A stretch of 64,000 nt of DNA, taken from the NCBI GenBank assembly GCA_027946365.1, contig JAPEUQ010000003.1:868001-932000 (forward strand), in the 5' to 3' direction. The position numbers were made by a program, and so were the translations under genes. Positions 10,925-22,908 of the stretch are shown here, piece by piece. The notes beneath the pieces were generated by a model, which worked only from the letters and a program-made list of their open reading frames with translations, made no database searches and was not told where the DNA came from. The DNA comes from Kalmusia sp. IMI 367209. Taxonomy: Eukaryota > Ascomycota > Dothideomycetes > Pleosporales > Didymosphaeriaceae. Positions within the stretch are counted from its first letter, which is position 1, and each line of letters starts with the position of its first letter.

Positions 10925-12229
10925 TTACGTCGACCCAGAGCATATTATGGAGCTCCGTCGTGAAGCTGGGCACTCGTGCACTAAGACATCCAATACAACT
11001 CCAATAGATGCAAAAGCTTCCTCATATTCTTTTATAATAGAATAATCAGGTTTCCGGAGCAAGCGGAGTTCGAGATTTAATTTTGTAAGCGCTGGGCATT
11101 TCTGAGCAATTTGTTGCACCACGAGCTCACGATCCCAACTGAGAAGTGCAGTAGTGTCGCCCACACTAGACATATCGTTGATCTCAACATGCCGAAGATG
11201 GAGGTGCTGAAGTGAGGCCGGCAAATTCACAGCATCGATAGCTTCGGTGAGACTCAGGTGATATACAGTGGTGCACAAAGTATGCAGGTCAATGGAAAGT
11301 GCCTGAAGATTTGATGACTTTATGGCGCCAAGCACGACTGATCCATCATCGGCGAGGTAATTGTGACCAAGTGAAGGGTGTCGGGCATCAACTCGGCCAT
11401 CCTGAATGCTCAGCGTGTGCAAAGAATTGCGCAGCTGAGAGGTAAAGAATGCTAGAAGATGACGAGACTGCCTTGGATAAAGCGTGCACTCGTAATGGTA
11501 GAGCCTCAGGTACTCCAAGCTGGGCACACTTCGGGCGAGTGCCTGAAGCGAGTTCGACCTTAATCTGTATGGTGCAGAAACGTGACTTCTGAAGCCTTGA
11601 TGTATTTCTAATTCTTTGATTGATTGCGATGTCCAGCCCCAGTCAGCAGGCAAGGCTCTATCTTCGCCATCAAGATCGGTAATCTTCATCGAGTATAGCA
11701 CTACCCGCTCGACGCGAGGTAGGCGAAGGATATAGTTGTACTTGTATATGTAGTCGGCGGCGAACAATTCGAGGGTTCTTATGTTTTCTAGGTTGGTCGG
11801 AACACTCATAGAGTAGCCCGTTTTGTTGTAGAGGGCTGTCTCGACAAGTTTTACCGTCACGATGCGATGATCGCTACGGAATGTCTTAAGATTTACACAC
11901 AAAGAAAGCGCCCCTTCGAGGAAATCGCGAAGCCGGTACACTTGTTGTGTAGGAGTGGAACAGGGTGCGTCGCATTGAATAAATAGCTCTTGCACATATT
12001 TTGCAAGCTGCGGATTCGACCTAAACGTGCCCAGTAAAAGAGTTGATGCATCTGACATGACTTCGACATGGATCGCGGTATAAAGCAAAGGCTGGGCAGC
12101 TTCACAGAAGCGTCGTGATACCAGACAACAACTGTTGAGGCTGGTCGCATCCTGATTGACTCTGGCGTCGTTTGCGGGCGCAACATGAGCGATAATATGA
12201 TCCAGCAGCTCGTTCGGAAGCGAGTCCAT
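10925..12229 (-). CDS. F-box protein, 434 aa
   Basis: Starts MDSLPNELLDHIIAHVAP, a typical F-box (residues ~1-50) continuing into LNSCCLVSRRFCEAAQPLLY, which contacts Skp1 in SCF ubiquitin ligases. The remaining ~380 residues alternate leucines in an irregular repeat (for example LEYLRLYHYE, LQALSIDLHTL, LQHLHLRHVEI), as in the degenerate leucine-rich substrate-binding regions of large fungal F-box families. Single exon, ATG at the F-box itself. The substrate cannot be told. Such proteins vary strongly between isolates. Confidence 0.85.
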   Translation of the reverse strand: MDSLPNELLDHIIAHVAPANDARVNQDATSLNSCCLVSRRFCEAAQPLLYTAIHVEVMSDASTLLLGTFRSNPQLAKYVQELFIQCDAPCSTPTQQVYRLRDFLEGALSLCVNLKTFRSDHRIVTVKLVETALYNKTGYSMSVPTNLENIRTLELFAADYIYKYNYILRLPRVERVVLYSMKITDLDGEDRALPADWGWTSQSIKELEIHQGFRSHVSAPYRLRSNSLQALARSVPSLEYLRLYHYECTLYPRQSRHLLAFFTSQLRNSLHTLSIQDGRVDARHPSLGHNYLADDGSVVLGAIKSSNLQALSIDLHTLCTTVYHLSLTEAIDAVNLPASLQHLHLRHVEINDMSSVGDTTALLSWDRELVVQQIAQKCPALTKLNLELRLLRKPDYSIIKEYEEAFASIGVVLDVLVHECPASRRSSIICSGST

Positions 12230-12964
12230 TGCAGGAAGGCAATATACAAGGCTTTCAGAGTGATGGCAATACGATGATGCAGGCGACCTCGGATGCGACT
12301 CAAAATGAGGGGAGGGGGCAGCATAAGTCTAACCGGTTGCAGCTAGCGCCGGCATTGTGCATGAGATGCGGTAATCTCTGACACTCGTGGATACGGTGGA
12401 CACACCTTACAAACACGTTGTTGCTCCGCTGTATCGCGTTGCGGGTTATCTCATGATGTGAGAAACAAAAGTGGATTGTATGGAAAGTGAACCTAGGCAC
12501 GCTACTGGGTGCACGATTCACCCGCGGCCCGTTGTTCGATGGGTGATAAGGCGATGGCGCCGGCTGTGTATTAAACCGGCTAAGATATGCGGTCGATGAC
12601 TCTGCTCCAATACCAGCCAGCCATAATCCAACGCCACCATTCGTTGGTACCTTTGCTTTCCGCACTCGCAACCTAAGAAGTCACTACTAAGTCTACATTG
12701 CGATTGTAAATGACTGCGGCATGATGACTTTGTCTCCAAAATGCTCTATTGAGACGGGCATTCTCCCAGGTTGCTCTCGTGGCGGGGATCCCCGCAGTAT
12801 TGATTGCCCCACTCCTAGCAACCCGGAAGGTTACATGGACTAGCAGTTGCGCATGGCGATCTCAAGATAGCACAGCTTGAAGCTGCAGCGAGAACCTTGG
12901 TACAAAACACAAATAGTCCTCGGAAAAACCGCGCACGGTATGGGTGCTTGTATCTTCCTCCAAA
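12230..12964. other. divergent intergenic region between F-box and GH20 genes
   Basis: Shared upstream region of two divergently transcribed genes; no gene seen in it. Frames present on the minus strand overlap the F-box 5' end but have no recognisable content. Confidence 0.5.
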
Positions 12965-15192
12965 ATGCACATTCTCCTCCGTCTGGGCACCTCCTTGTTA
13001 CTCGCTTCAATACAAAGTATGCTTTTAGCCGAAAAAACAGATAAAAGGCATACTGACGTGTGCAGTTCATGCTCGCGGGATCCCGACAGTCGCTTTCTTG
13101 GGAACTGATGGGCAATTACGTTTGAGCGAAGTCAACAGCATAATCGTCGACAGCCAATACGCTAAGTCTGTGAATGTCCATGGCGAGACCCTGATACCCC
13201 CCTCACTACAAGATTTTGCCGATACTTTTGTGCAAGATCTTAAGGTCCTACATGTGAACGCTAGTCGCAAGACTGGTGCTTCTCCATCCAGTGGCTCTAT
13301 CTTTCTTACCCTTGGTGACCCTGGCGACTATCTTGACATTGCTGGTCGAGAATCCGCCGAGGGCTACTCCCTTTCTGTCTCGAGCGCGGGGATAAAAATC
13401 ACCGGTGCCAGTGCTCTTGGGACTTGGTGGGGAACACGGACTATCCTTCAGCAAGTGAGTTCACTCAGCACCTACTGCGAGAGAAGGGTCACTGATTGAG
13501 TAGGCCATCCTGGGTAATGGTTCCATCCCGTACGGCTCCCTGACCGACACACCAGGATGGGGAACGAGAGGCATGATGCTCGACGCTGCTCGACACTACT
13601 ATCCGCCAGACTTCTTGATTGAGATGTGCGCGTACATGTCCTTCTTCAAGCAGAACACGTTCCACGTCCACCTAAGTGATAACCTTTATAACAACGTGAA
13701 GATATACAGCCGGGAGCGATCACTAGATCTCTATGCTCGCTTTCGTTTATGGTCAGATGACGAAGCAGTCGCTGGCCTAAATGAACACAAGAACGAATCT
13801 TACACTAGACAACAATTCGATGATGTTCAGTCAGCATGTGCATCGCGAGGCGTCACTATCATCCCGGAGATCGAGGCTCCTGGGCATGCCTTACCGTTTG
13901 TTCAATGGAAACCAGAACTTGGTTTAGAAGATGATCTCAGCCTGTTAAATATATCGCATCCAGAGACCATCCCTACCATGAAGACTATCTGGAGCACCTT
14001 CCTACCGTGGTTTCATTCAAAAACCGTTCATATCGGAGCGGATGAATATACAGCTGAGGTTAACGACTATAACATCTTCGTGAATAGCATGGCAGACCAC
14101 ATCCATAACGTGGCAAACAAGTCCATTCGGATATGGGGGACCTTTCCACCAAAATACACCGATCCTGATTATATCAACATTTATAAGAACGTGACAATCC
14201 AACATTGGGAGTTCTTTGAAGACAATCCTCTATACGATTACATCTTGAACAACTACACGGTCCTGAATTCTGATGACACTTTCTACGTGGTAAACAAGTG
14301 GTCTGGCAGCTACCCTCCGCAAGTGAACGTCTCCGCAACCTTTATTGGCAATCCCAATACCGGCGGAGGTCTTTGGTACCCTTATGTATTTGACTCGAAG
14401 AACAGCTCGAATAACCCATCTCCCAATGAGAGCCTCGTGCTTGGAGAAGTCGCGCCGCTGTGGAACGATTACGGTCCAAACGCCACTGTTTACTCAGAGA
14501 CCTTTTACGCGTGGAAAAGAGGTATTCCTGCATTAGCTGACAAACAGTGGGGTGGCAATTTGACGGCAGCCGAGTTCGACACCGTTCTACAAACCCTCCA
14601 ATATTTCATTCCAGGCCAGAATCTCGAACGTAGTATACCCTCCGCCACGTCGACTATATTGGATTATACGTTCGATACGAAGGAATCCTCGCAGACTAAA
14701 GTCTCTGATGAATCAGGCAACGAGTATCATGGTACCAGCGATTGTTCCCACGCCGAAGATGGGCCTCTTCTCATTGATGCATGCTCGCTTACCACGCCTT
14801 TGTCTTCTAAAGGGAGAGACTATACACTCACTCTTTCTTTGCTCATCTCCTCGCTCGATAGCCCCACCAACGCAACGCTTATCTCCGGTCACGACTCCAC
14901 GCTTATGCTCACATCTAACATCACCCTATTCCAAGGAGGTAACTACTATCGGCTAAACACTTCTTTACCCCTGAATCAAAGGGTCGATCTTGACATCATT
15001 GGACGGGGGAACCAAACGTTCGCAAAGGTCAACAATGCAACGGAAGAAGAATTCCTAACGAAGATGGGTATTAATGGGGAGCGTTTCGAGTGGGGTCCCA
15101 TAGCGATCGAAGCACCTTTGAGCCAAGTTGGAGGCGAAAATGCCGGGTGGAGCGGTAAATTGTTCGCTTTGAAGCTGACGCGTGTGGCGTAA
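12965..15192 (+). CDS. secreted GH20 beta-N-acetylhexosaminidase with C-terminal LamG-like domain, 709 aa
   Basis: Hydrolyses terminal N-acetylhexosamines from chitin oligomers or glycans. Exons: 12965-13016, 13066-13454, 13504-15192; introns 13017-13065 (GTATGC..CAG) and 13455-13503 (GTGAGT..TAG). Exon 1 supplies the signal peptide (MHILLRLGTSLLLASI). Residues ~30-150 form the GH20 N-terminal alpha/beta domain. The catalytic TIM barrel starts at the DTPGWGTRGMMLDAARHYYP block; the acid/assisting pair is Asp327-Glu328 in VHIGADEY, and PEIEAPGHA matches the conserved PEIDxPGH string. The barrel ends near residue 520; residues ~530-709 (LDYTFDTK..VSDESGNEYHG..) look like a laminin-G/concanavalin-like beta-sandwich. 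Many N-glycosylation sequons. The added lectin-like domain may bind the glycan target. Confidence 0.9.
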
Positions 15193-15519
15193 TGCTCGCT
15201 TCGGGGTTTGAATAGTAAGTATGTCTCATATACAGCTCATGCGCTTGTTGACCTCCTCAGGTACAGTGTTCTAGGCTAATTTGGATTACACGATGTCTAC
15301 AGAAGATTATCCCAGAACAATTGTTCCGTCATACAAAACGCTAAGCCATTGTGGCCATGAACAGGCAGTACGGGATGAAATTTGGTACGGCCCCTCGAAG
15401 ATCCCTAGCCTTCGGGAGGCATAAACTGTATTGTTTAAGTATCCGTACAGTCTGACCTATTCATATAACTCTCGAACTCATTTTACGAAACTCCAAACTT
15501 TTGATTCGAGGCTCTATGG
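15193..15519. other. intergenic between convergent genes, no gene seen
   Basis: Short 3'-3' spacer with no supported frame. Confidence 0.5.
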
Positions 15520-16246
15520 TTAACATTTCCTCCAAGCTAGGTTCAGCACTTGACCAAACTTAGCATCGGCGGCACTCCCTTGAACAAGACCCGACAAGGC
15601 TGAACTAGTCGCCGACAGAGTGGCGGATAGACTCAGTTGGAACATTGCGGATGCTTTCTGACATATTGATTGCTGGCTGTCTGATATCTCGCCGTCTTTG
15701 TGGAGAAGGAAGTCTTCTTCGTATGGTCCCGTCAGGACCTTCTTCACGTTGCCCTACGCTCGTAAGATCTTCGACTCATTGAATCCAAAGAATGCATCTG
15801 CTTACCTTGCCTTTCATGTCCACCCCCTTACTATCGATCCATTTCCATCGGCTAACGAGGCTCACATCGACTCCCTTTGCAATACTGACATAAGAGCGGA
15901 AATCTACCGAGCTGACATCGAACGCCCAGCCTGGTGAAGCTAACGTCACGTTGACACGACAGAAAGCGCGCTTCTTCAAACTTCCTGCAGCCGGCCCGAC
16001 GGCGGCCTGGAAGCCATCGAAGATAAGTGTTAGGGCCGAATTATCGGTTGCGAAGGCGACACCAACCGACCCAGCTCTACAGCCGTTGCCTTCGCTGTCC
16101 ACATCGGGGTCGTCAACATTGACTGCGCCAACCGTAGCCGCGCCTTTGGGAGGCAGCGTGCTCGTCGCAGCAGAAGCGGGGACAGCCGTTACCAGGCTGA
16201 TGCATGACAGTAGCACGATGAGTAACAGTATGAGCGGAGATGCCAT
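15520..16246 (-). CDS. secreted DUF4360 protein, 224 aa
   Basis: Exons (minus): 16246-15806 and 15753-15520; intron 15754-15805 (GTAAGC..GTAG, 52 nt). Starts MASPLILLLIVLLSCISLVTA, a clear signal peptide. After a Ser/Pro/Ala linker the DUF4360 blocks appear: GCRAGSVGVAFATDNSALT, IFDGFQAAVGP, the FCRVNVTL strand, VDFRSYVSIAKGV, TGPYEEDFLL, and the closing NLAWRKC. Four conserved cysteines sit in these blocks, fitting two disulfides. The family is secreted in fungi and plants and has no established biochemical role. The start was chosen to give the signal peptide. Confidence 0.9.
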
Positions 16247-17024
16247 TGAAATGAGCAAAAGATATTGAAATGGAGAAAGATTGAAATGGTACCGGTAGTG
16301 GAACTCCACACAGGACTTTATACTGTACGCGCTCTGGGTTTCGGCCCCGGCCCCACACACAGAAAAGCTCTTACAAAAGGTACAGATGCCACAATTGTAC
16401 ATGACTTCTCGAACAGTCCTTCTCTTCTAGAAGGCCGATCTCTCGCTTAAGGATGACACGAATACGCGGTTCCAGTATCTCCCATATTGATTCTCGGCCT
16501 AGAATAGCAATGGTTGCAGCAAAATGTGTTCGCTTAGAGCGGGTCGCGAGGGGAATCACTCAAAATGCCGTGAGCTTGACCGGGTATAGTGGCGCCTTTT
16601 TGGTTGCACGATATCATGTGGCATTTAGCCTGGAAGAGTCGTTCATGTAGACGCTTACCCGGCACCTGATCAGGCTCTGTGCCAGCGATCCATTTCAACA
16701 CTCCATTACTTCGCACCTGAACTCAGATCGAGGCTACAACCATAGCTACCGGCCAGTGACAATGAGGTTCGTGGTCGAGCCGCCAATGCCAGAGGGTTTG
16801 TCACGTGGTGACGGGTATGACAAACGCGTCGGCGCGTCATTGCGCCTTCCCTTCGAGCAGGCAACGCGCAGAGCATTGCCCAAAATACCCTCTCATCCTT
16901 CGTTATTCGACTTGTCTGCCAACAACCTGACTCGTTCTGTGTGCGGGTTTTTCGCACGGCGTTCACTGCTCTCCCTTGGGTGCTAATCAATACACACGTT
17001 CACTTCTCAATCACGACCGCAAAT
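16247..17024. other. divergent intergenic region, no gene seen
   Basis: Shared upstream region of the DUF4360 and MYND genes. Short frames only, none recognisable. Confidence 0.5.
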
Positions 17025-17876
17025 ATGGGTGCTTGGGGATATGGTTAGTAAAAATGCATGTCCCTTCAAGCGAGCAATACTAACAGATCCTTAGGCCTTT
17101 TCCAATCGGACAACGACTTCGACATGGTCAGTGAGATGACGAGCGAAGCAGGCCTCTACAAACTCGAGGAAGAGGCAGTCGCCAAAGCCAAAGCGAGCGG
17201 AGATACGGACGCTGAGGAGCATTTCTATTACTCTCTGTATCAGCCTTCTGATCCCGAAGTCGTCCGTCAACACCTTGACTCCGGCGTCCTCGTCGATCTC
17301 ATCGAGAAAAAGTGGGCCGCTATGCTTGCGCCCCCGAATCCACTCGATTTCATACGAGATCCATGCTACGCCTACGTCCTTCTCGGCGCTTGCTTCATGA
17401 CCCTGGGCTGCGAGCTCCCTGACACCTATCTCAACATGCTAAAGAAAGTCTACACTGAGGGTGGTTTGATGCCGGACGCGCTGAAGCAGATGCGCAAGGC
17501 TCTCTTCGGCCCGGACGGCTTCATCAATGGGGTCCCGTACAACTTCGAGTCGAAGAGTCTCATTGAGACCGCTAACTCTATGGATGACGAGGAGCGTCAG
17601 CCCAATCGCTTCGGCTTCGTCGGAATGAACGTCATGAGCCCGGGTGGTCTCTTCAATACCGGAATGGGCGATTCGTCTACCTCCGTTGTCATCAAAGAGC
17701 TTCGAGCAAAGCATGTCCATCCAGATGCTTGTGGAGGCTGCGGCGTTCAGAAAGGAAAGGGCGACAAGGCGCTGATGCAGTGCGCGAGGTGCAAGGATCG
17801 GATGTACTGTGGGGTTGAGTGCCAGAAGAAACATTGGAAGGTGCACAAGAAGCTGTGCGACCCAGCGCAAGTCTAG
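17025..17876 (+). CDS. MYND-type zinc finger protein, 266 aa
   Basis: Exons 17025-17043 and 17095-17876; intron 17044-17094 (GTTAGT..CTAAC..TTAG). The 19-nt first exon encodes MGAWGYG, joining to LFQSDNDFD; this MGAWGxGxFQSDxDxD start is shared by a group of fungal MYND proteins and fixes the model. The C-terminal MYND finger spans residues ~225-262: paired cysteines in CGGCGVQKG, CARCKDRMYCGVEC, then HWKVHKKLC complete the C4-C2HC pattern. MYND domains mediate protein-protein contacts. The central region is helical and acidic; no SET domain. Function otherwise unknown; expected in nucleus or cytosol. Confidence 0.9.
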
Positions 17877-18827
17877 ACAGTGTCTTGGCTACTCGTCAAT
17901 AGGTATCCGCGTCTGATGTGACAGCGTTGGTCTTTACGAACACTCGGCGCTGCAGAATGAGCATACGTGTTCAAGTCACGACTATGAATACTTTCCACCG
18001 AAGTATATGGAGGATTAGTCATACAGGTAATATTTGCGAAGAGGTTACGGTCTTACCTACGAAAGACATGGTCGACTATACATGCGAATCATGAGTGTGG
18101 CATATATAGTTAGTGATTACCAATCACATCAGCCTCAGCTTCTCCATCAGGCTACGTTCGAGACTTATGTACCGACCGAGTAGCAATACCATACTATTTG
18201 CACTTCGCGAAATGTAATCCACAAGAGATCGCATTCGGTTTCAGGCATGCTTCCGTTCGAAGTTGCGCCACTGCACGTTCCCGGTATCGTTTAATCGTTC
18301 ACAGCCTGCAAAGAACACAAATTAATTGAGGAGTTGACAAGTGAGCTCCCGGTAACCCGCTTGACTTCCGAAAGTTGCAAGAGCTGATGACGGACAATAT
18401 GCTGATGCTTGAGTAGCATGACATGTTGAGGTACATAAATGGGGTGAGCACGGTGATTTCCTCCGAGCTCTACCGACTACTCGATTAGGTAGGTGTTAGT
18501 CCGGATGTAAGATTTCGTGTTTTGTCATATCCTTTGCTCACATTATCATTATAGAGATGTAGAAGTAAACAGAACAGTGTAATGAATATGATCTGCAAAC
18601 GGGTTGACCTCCGTGCTTGGCAGAAAGTTGCAGAGTGTCATCGACTACCGCAAAAAGTAGGTGTTACTCTACACTCACGCCAGCATAGAAGCACTACTAT
18701 TTATCTACTAATAGTCTTCTCAATGTATATAAGTTGGCCTGTGGCCCTTCGATCAATTCCGTTATCTACGAAACAAGCCTCCCAATAACCTTCCGTCAAG
18801 CAAATACCTCGCGCCGACATCTTCACG
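17877..18827. other. intergenic, no gene seen
   Basis: Nearly 1 kb with no supported frame or RNA gene. The right part is the promoter of the small secreted protein gene. Confidence 0.5.
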
Positions 18828-19190
18828 ATGAGATTCCTCACTGTCTCCTCTCTTTTCCCAGCGCTTGCTCTCGCTGCTCACCCTTGGACCCTCTACTGCA
18901 GCAACACCTCCTGCACCGACCGCAGCAACCCCATCCTCCACGGTGCTGGCACCACGACCGAATTGGTTGACTGCTTCGACTTCCCGCAGCCCTACAAATA
19001 CTGCATCATCGAGTGGGACGGCGAATCTAGCATGCGTGTCGAGGGCACGGTATACCCCGGAAAGGGCTGTGTGAAGACAGGAGGAGATAGAGATTACAGT
19101 CCAGTCCAGGATGGGTATTGTACGCAGGAATGGGTGTGGAGACCGCAGACGAGTCCCTTTGTGAGCTTTGAGGGGATTGTTTACGCGTAG
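18828..19190 (+). CDS. small cysteine-rich secreted protein, 120 aa (candidate effector)
   Basis: Intronless. Residues 1-16 form a signal peptide (MRFLTVSSLFPALALA), followed by a mature chain of about 104 residues with six cysteines spaced C-x5-C-x18-C-x9-C..C..C, enough for three disulfides, and several Trp/Tyr. No known domain recognised. Small size, secretion and cysteine content match the usual definition of fungal effector candidates, but similar proteins occur in saprotrophs. It is isolated, with gene-poor DNA on both sides. Confidence 0.75.
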   Translation: MRFLTVSSLFPALALAAHPWTLYCSNTSCTDRSNPILHGAGTTTELVDCFDFPQPYKYCIIEWDGESSMRVEGTVYPGKGCVKTGGDRDYSPVQDGYCTQEWVWRPQTSPFVSFEGIVYA

Positions 19191-20669
19191 TAGAGTGGAA
19201 AGATGGTTGAGCTAGGGAGGCTTAGCCAGGAGGAGCAAGGGAAACGAAAAACAGGTAATGATGAGGGCGCTTCTACCATGTGCTTTGAAGAATCAAGATT
19301 ATGAGCCCTTTGCGACGAGATCAATTTCCTTGGAAGGAGCGCTGTCCGTGTATCTCTTCGTCCATCGCGGAAATTTCGTTGTTTGCGAACGATCCGTCAG
19401 CTTCATATTTTGTAAAATTGTCTGGTTTATCATTTCGAAGACTGACTGGGGTAACTCTTCCGCCGAAATGGTCCTGTGGCAAAATGAAAGTGCATCACAA
19501 CTCAACTGAGATCCCTTCAACGACCGCCTCGAGTAGTCATGATAGTAAACTGAACATAAACTAGGCGGTAAATTTGTATACGAACCTGTATTGTGAGGAT
19601 CCTGTAGAATATGGCTCTTTCCAGCGCCAACGCTAGTTGACCCTGTCAAAGCTAAATCAGGCCTAGCCTGCACAGACTGTGAAGAGTCCGCCGGCCTGCT
19701 CGTTTTGTCCTAGCCGAACATCTTTGCGAGGCTTGTGCGGTTGCTTCTTCTTGTTTGCGTCTCGTCAGTCTTTCGAGCTCTCTTGATTCAAAATGTATGA
19801 TGAATCTTGTGTCACAAAAGTACCTCATGTTCTCACATGCAACCTCGGAAGCACTTTGCTATGTCTAGCCCGCGCGATGCGCGCTCAAACGCTGACTCCT
19901 TTCTATGAGGGATTTTGAACGAGCGGAGCAACAACGAAATGAGCAGAAAAATACATTTGCCTATCTACTCCGCCACACTCCACAGGTTTCCTCCACATCT
20001 TGTTGTCACTTTCTAGCTAGAATAGTAGAGCGCCAGACTTCGTCGGGTATGGAAACACTGGGTAGCGACAAGGTAATTACACAACGCAATCGCAACCTTA
20101 TCGATTGATCTCAGTGCGAAGCATGGCACTCGTCGGCAATTCAGACAATTTGGCTGGTACATGATCTAGAAGAAAACCACGCATCCTTTTCGGCGTAGAT
20201 TAGGAATGCCCTAGGGACGAATGACGCGAATCGCGGGTGGCTCTAACACTTGACTGGACCAAACGCAATTCAGCGGGTGGCTCCTCGTTTCTCATCAAGA
20301 AGCTAATAGAGGACGCTCTAAAGCTGCTATATACCTGTGCTGGATGTATAACAGATGATGCAGTCCGCCCTCCTTCTCTACCTTCTCTAGCATCGAGGTA
20401 TGGAAACTGTTTCCTGCCTTGAAACTGACGAAGAAAGAGAACACGTGAATCTCAATGCCAACATTGACACTATCTTATGGTCCGAGGATACTTCCATAGA
20501 TGACGAGGCACTTTCAGACCCAGTCCTTCATCTCCTACCTTTCGAGGGGTATCGCATTCTGGACGCGACCCCAACCCTGACGCAGCCTGTGAAGGTAAGT
20601 AATGACTGAGTGCTCCACTATGCACTGGCTCACCTTGATCTACAGCCACCTTGCGATCGAAATCACAGC
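19191..20669. other. gene-poor stretch, nothing recognised
   Basis: About 1.5 kb. A 69-codon frame at 20400-20609 is acidic and unlike the N-terminus of the CAX remnant that follows; I cannot assign it. No RNA gene or repeat seen. Confidence 0.45.
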
Positions 20670-22160
20670 TACATATCCTTCAGGTCGGCCGGTTTCGACG
20701 ACAGTGGGCACAATTGGTATAGGAACACATTCGCGTTGGCTGGTAAATACCTAGTCAAGAATTGGAGCAACCTACTCCTGATCTTTGTACCAATAGGCAT
20801 TATCGCGCCTGAGTTGGGCTGCGGTGACTCGGCAGTTTTCGTATTGAACTGCCTCGCCATCATCCCTCTAGCGAATCTGCTCTGCCGCGCTACGGACGAT
20901 GCTGCCAGCTTCCTTGGGCAAACGATGGGGGCTCTTTTAAATGTGACTGTAGGCAATTTAGCTGAGCTAGCAATATTGTATGTGCACTTCATCTCTTAAT
21001 ACTGCAAATGCTAAATTTAAGTAGTGTGTACGCACTTCAGACACCATTCACAGAAGAACAAACATTGACCAAAACAGTCACGCGTTACTACAGCGCCAGT
21101 ATACAATAGTGCGAACATCTCTGCTCGGTTTCATAATTGTCAACATGCTACTTGCGCTGGGCCTTTCAATTTTAGCTGGAGAGATCCAGATGCGTGGTCA
21201 GGCTTATAACATCCTCGCTACCAGAGCCGCTGCAGGCTTGCTTTGCCTTACTACTGTCAGTCTGCTAGTACCAGTCAGTTTTCGCATTCTTCATCCCCAT
21301 CTTCAAACGTCTCTCGAGCACCGTTGACATTGTTGTTAGTCTTCCCTCGAGACCTCTCCTGATGATACTTCACAAAAGCGCAACATCCTTGATCTAAGCC
21401 GAGCAACTTCTACTGTCCTCATACTCGTGTATTTCATATACCTCTGGACGCAGATCAATTCCAGCAAATTTTCGTATAAGCCTCTGATTGGGCTTAATGA
21501 AGAATTCATCATACCAGAAACACAAGAGAATGCCGAACTCGACCGAGCTAGCGTTCATCGACATATGTTGACTTATCCATGGACATGTCCACCATTCCCT
21601 CAATTGGACAGACAAACACAAATAGCTTCCCTCGATCTCCGAGACTTACCCGATCCATCGCTCCCAGAATCATTTGCGGCAAAACTCGCAACAGCTCTCA
21701 ATCTTATCAAGAGTCTGCCGTGGGTTCGCAAAGCCATACCGGGCTTCTTGATTATGGTGTCGACCGGGCTGATATCGATCAGCGGAGAGCTACTTGTCAC
21801 CAGCATCGATCACTTCGTCGATCATTCGCCTATATCTAAGACGATGGTTGGTCTCATCATACTGCCGCTCGTGGGAAATGCCGCAGAACTCATTTCTGGC
21901 ATCATGTTTGGGTACCGCAAGCAGCTGGATCTCGCCTTTGCTGTGTGTATTGGTAGTGCTATACAGATAGCATTGTTCGTTGCGCCGCTTGTGGTGCTTT
22001 TGGGATGGGGTATGGCTCGCGATAGAGCTTGCACTTCACCACATTCGAAGCTGTTGCACTCGTGGCTAGTACAGTGCTGTTTGTCTCGCTCATCTTCGAT
22101 AATAAATGCAGCAGCTTGAAGGGCGCTTCTCTTCTGGCGGGCTACGTGATTATTAGGTAT
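20670..22160 (+). pseudogene. CAX-type vacuolar Ca2+/H+ exchanger remnant (Vcx1-like)
   Basis: Intact CAX proteins move Ca2+ into the vacuole against protons. Both exchanger repeats are recognisable: first half WSNLLLIFVPIGIIAPELG, VFVLNCLAIIPLANLL, GQTMGALLNVTVGNLAEL; after an intron (about 20986-21079, GTATGT..ACAG) TSLLGFIIVNMLLALGLSIL; second half TMVGLIILPLVGNAAELISG and GSAIQIALFVAPLVVLLGW, then in another frame LHFTTFEAVALVAST. Lesions: in-frame TGA at 21325-21327, TAG at 21337-21339, and a one-base loss at about 22021-22025 (GATAGAGC where GATATGAGC is expected). The catalytic GNxxE motifs survive as GNLAE and GNAAE, so decay is recent. The 3' end after LLAGYVII is not found. Confidence 0.85.
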
Positions 22161-22908
22161 GTGCTACGTTTCCATATGCTTGCATCGTGTGAACATGCTA
22201 AAGCGTAACATAGTCTTGCCTCATGCTTCATCCCCAGCGTGGGAGATTAATTGATTGCTCCTTCGATTGATATGCCAAATATCATCATGGGAAGACCCAC
22301 ATTTGGAGGATGAGAGTTTTAGGTCTTTTCCGGTTTGAGTAAGGCAGATCACACAGGTGAAATGCAGAGGCACAGACACAAACAGCATTTGTGACGCTAG
22401 TACACGCGAAATAGGCAAAATACGTTATGATAGTCTAGATCGCATCCATCTGTTGTGGATGGGGCAGGTGTGAATCTATCATATTTAGTCGTGAAGAGGC
22501 CGCCCCACGTATCTAGGGTCGTTTCACCAATCTCAAATCTTAAAACTCGGAACGAACCCCGCAACAACGTGCTATTCGGCCTTCTTTATTTTTGTTAGGT
22601 TCAGATCGTTTCGACAGCGTTTTAAGCTTTTCGGGTGCAGATCGTTGCGGCGCCAGATCTCTGGGTCCGTGACTCGCTTGTTGGACTTTTCGGCGAATCA
22701 CTTCACATTTCTCTAGGCTCGAATTCTGGAATCGGCACCTTTTTCTTCGTTTTGGGATATTTCATTCGCACAGTGCCTGATCATATGCGGAAAATGAAAT
22801 TAATGAATGCTATGAGTGCTAATGCTAATTAATTGATAGAGAATGTCCAGCTTCCATATATACACCAACCTCCAATGAATGACTAACTTTTTCCCATCAC
22901 ATTATTAC
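22161..22908. other. intergenic, no gene seen
   Basis: 3' side of the CAX remnant and of the cupredoxin gene. No supported frame. Confidence 0.45.

Noticed and set aside
19299..19673. Minus-strand frame with a GSTSVGAGKS P-loop-like string
   Set aside because: No other nucleotide-binding motif follows and the surrounding sequence resembles no ATPase or GTPase.
21325..21339. Tiny intron that would remove the CAX stop codons
   Set aside because: The GT..AG span would be 17 nt, far too short to splice.
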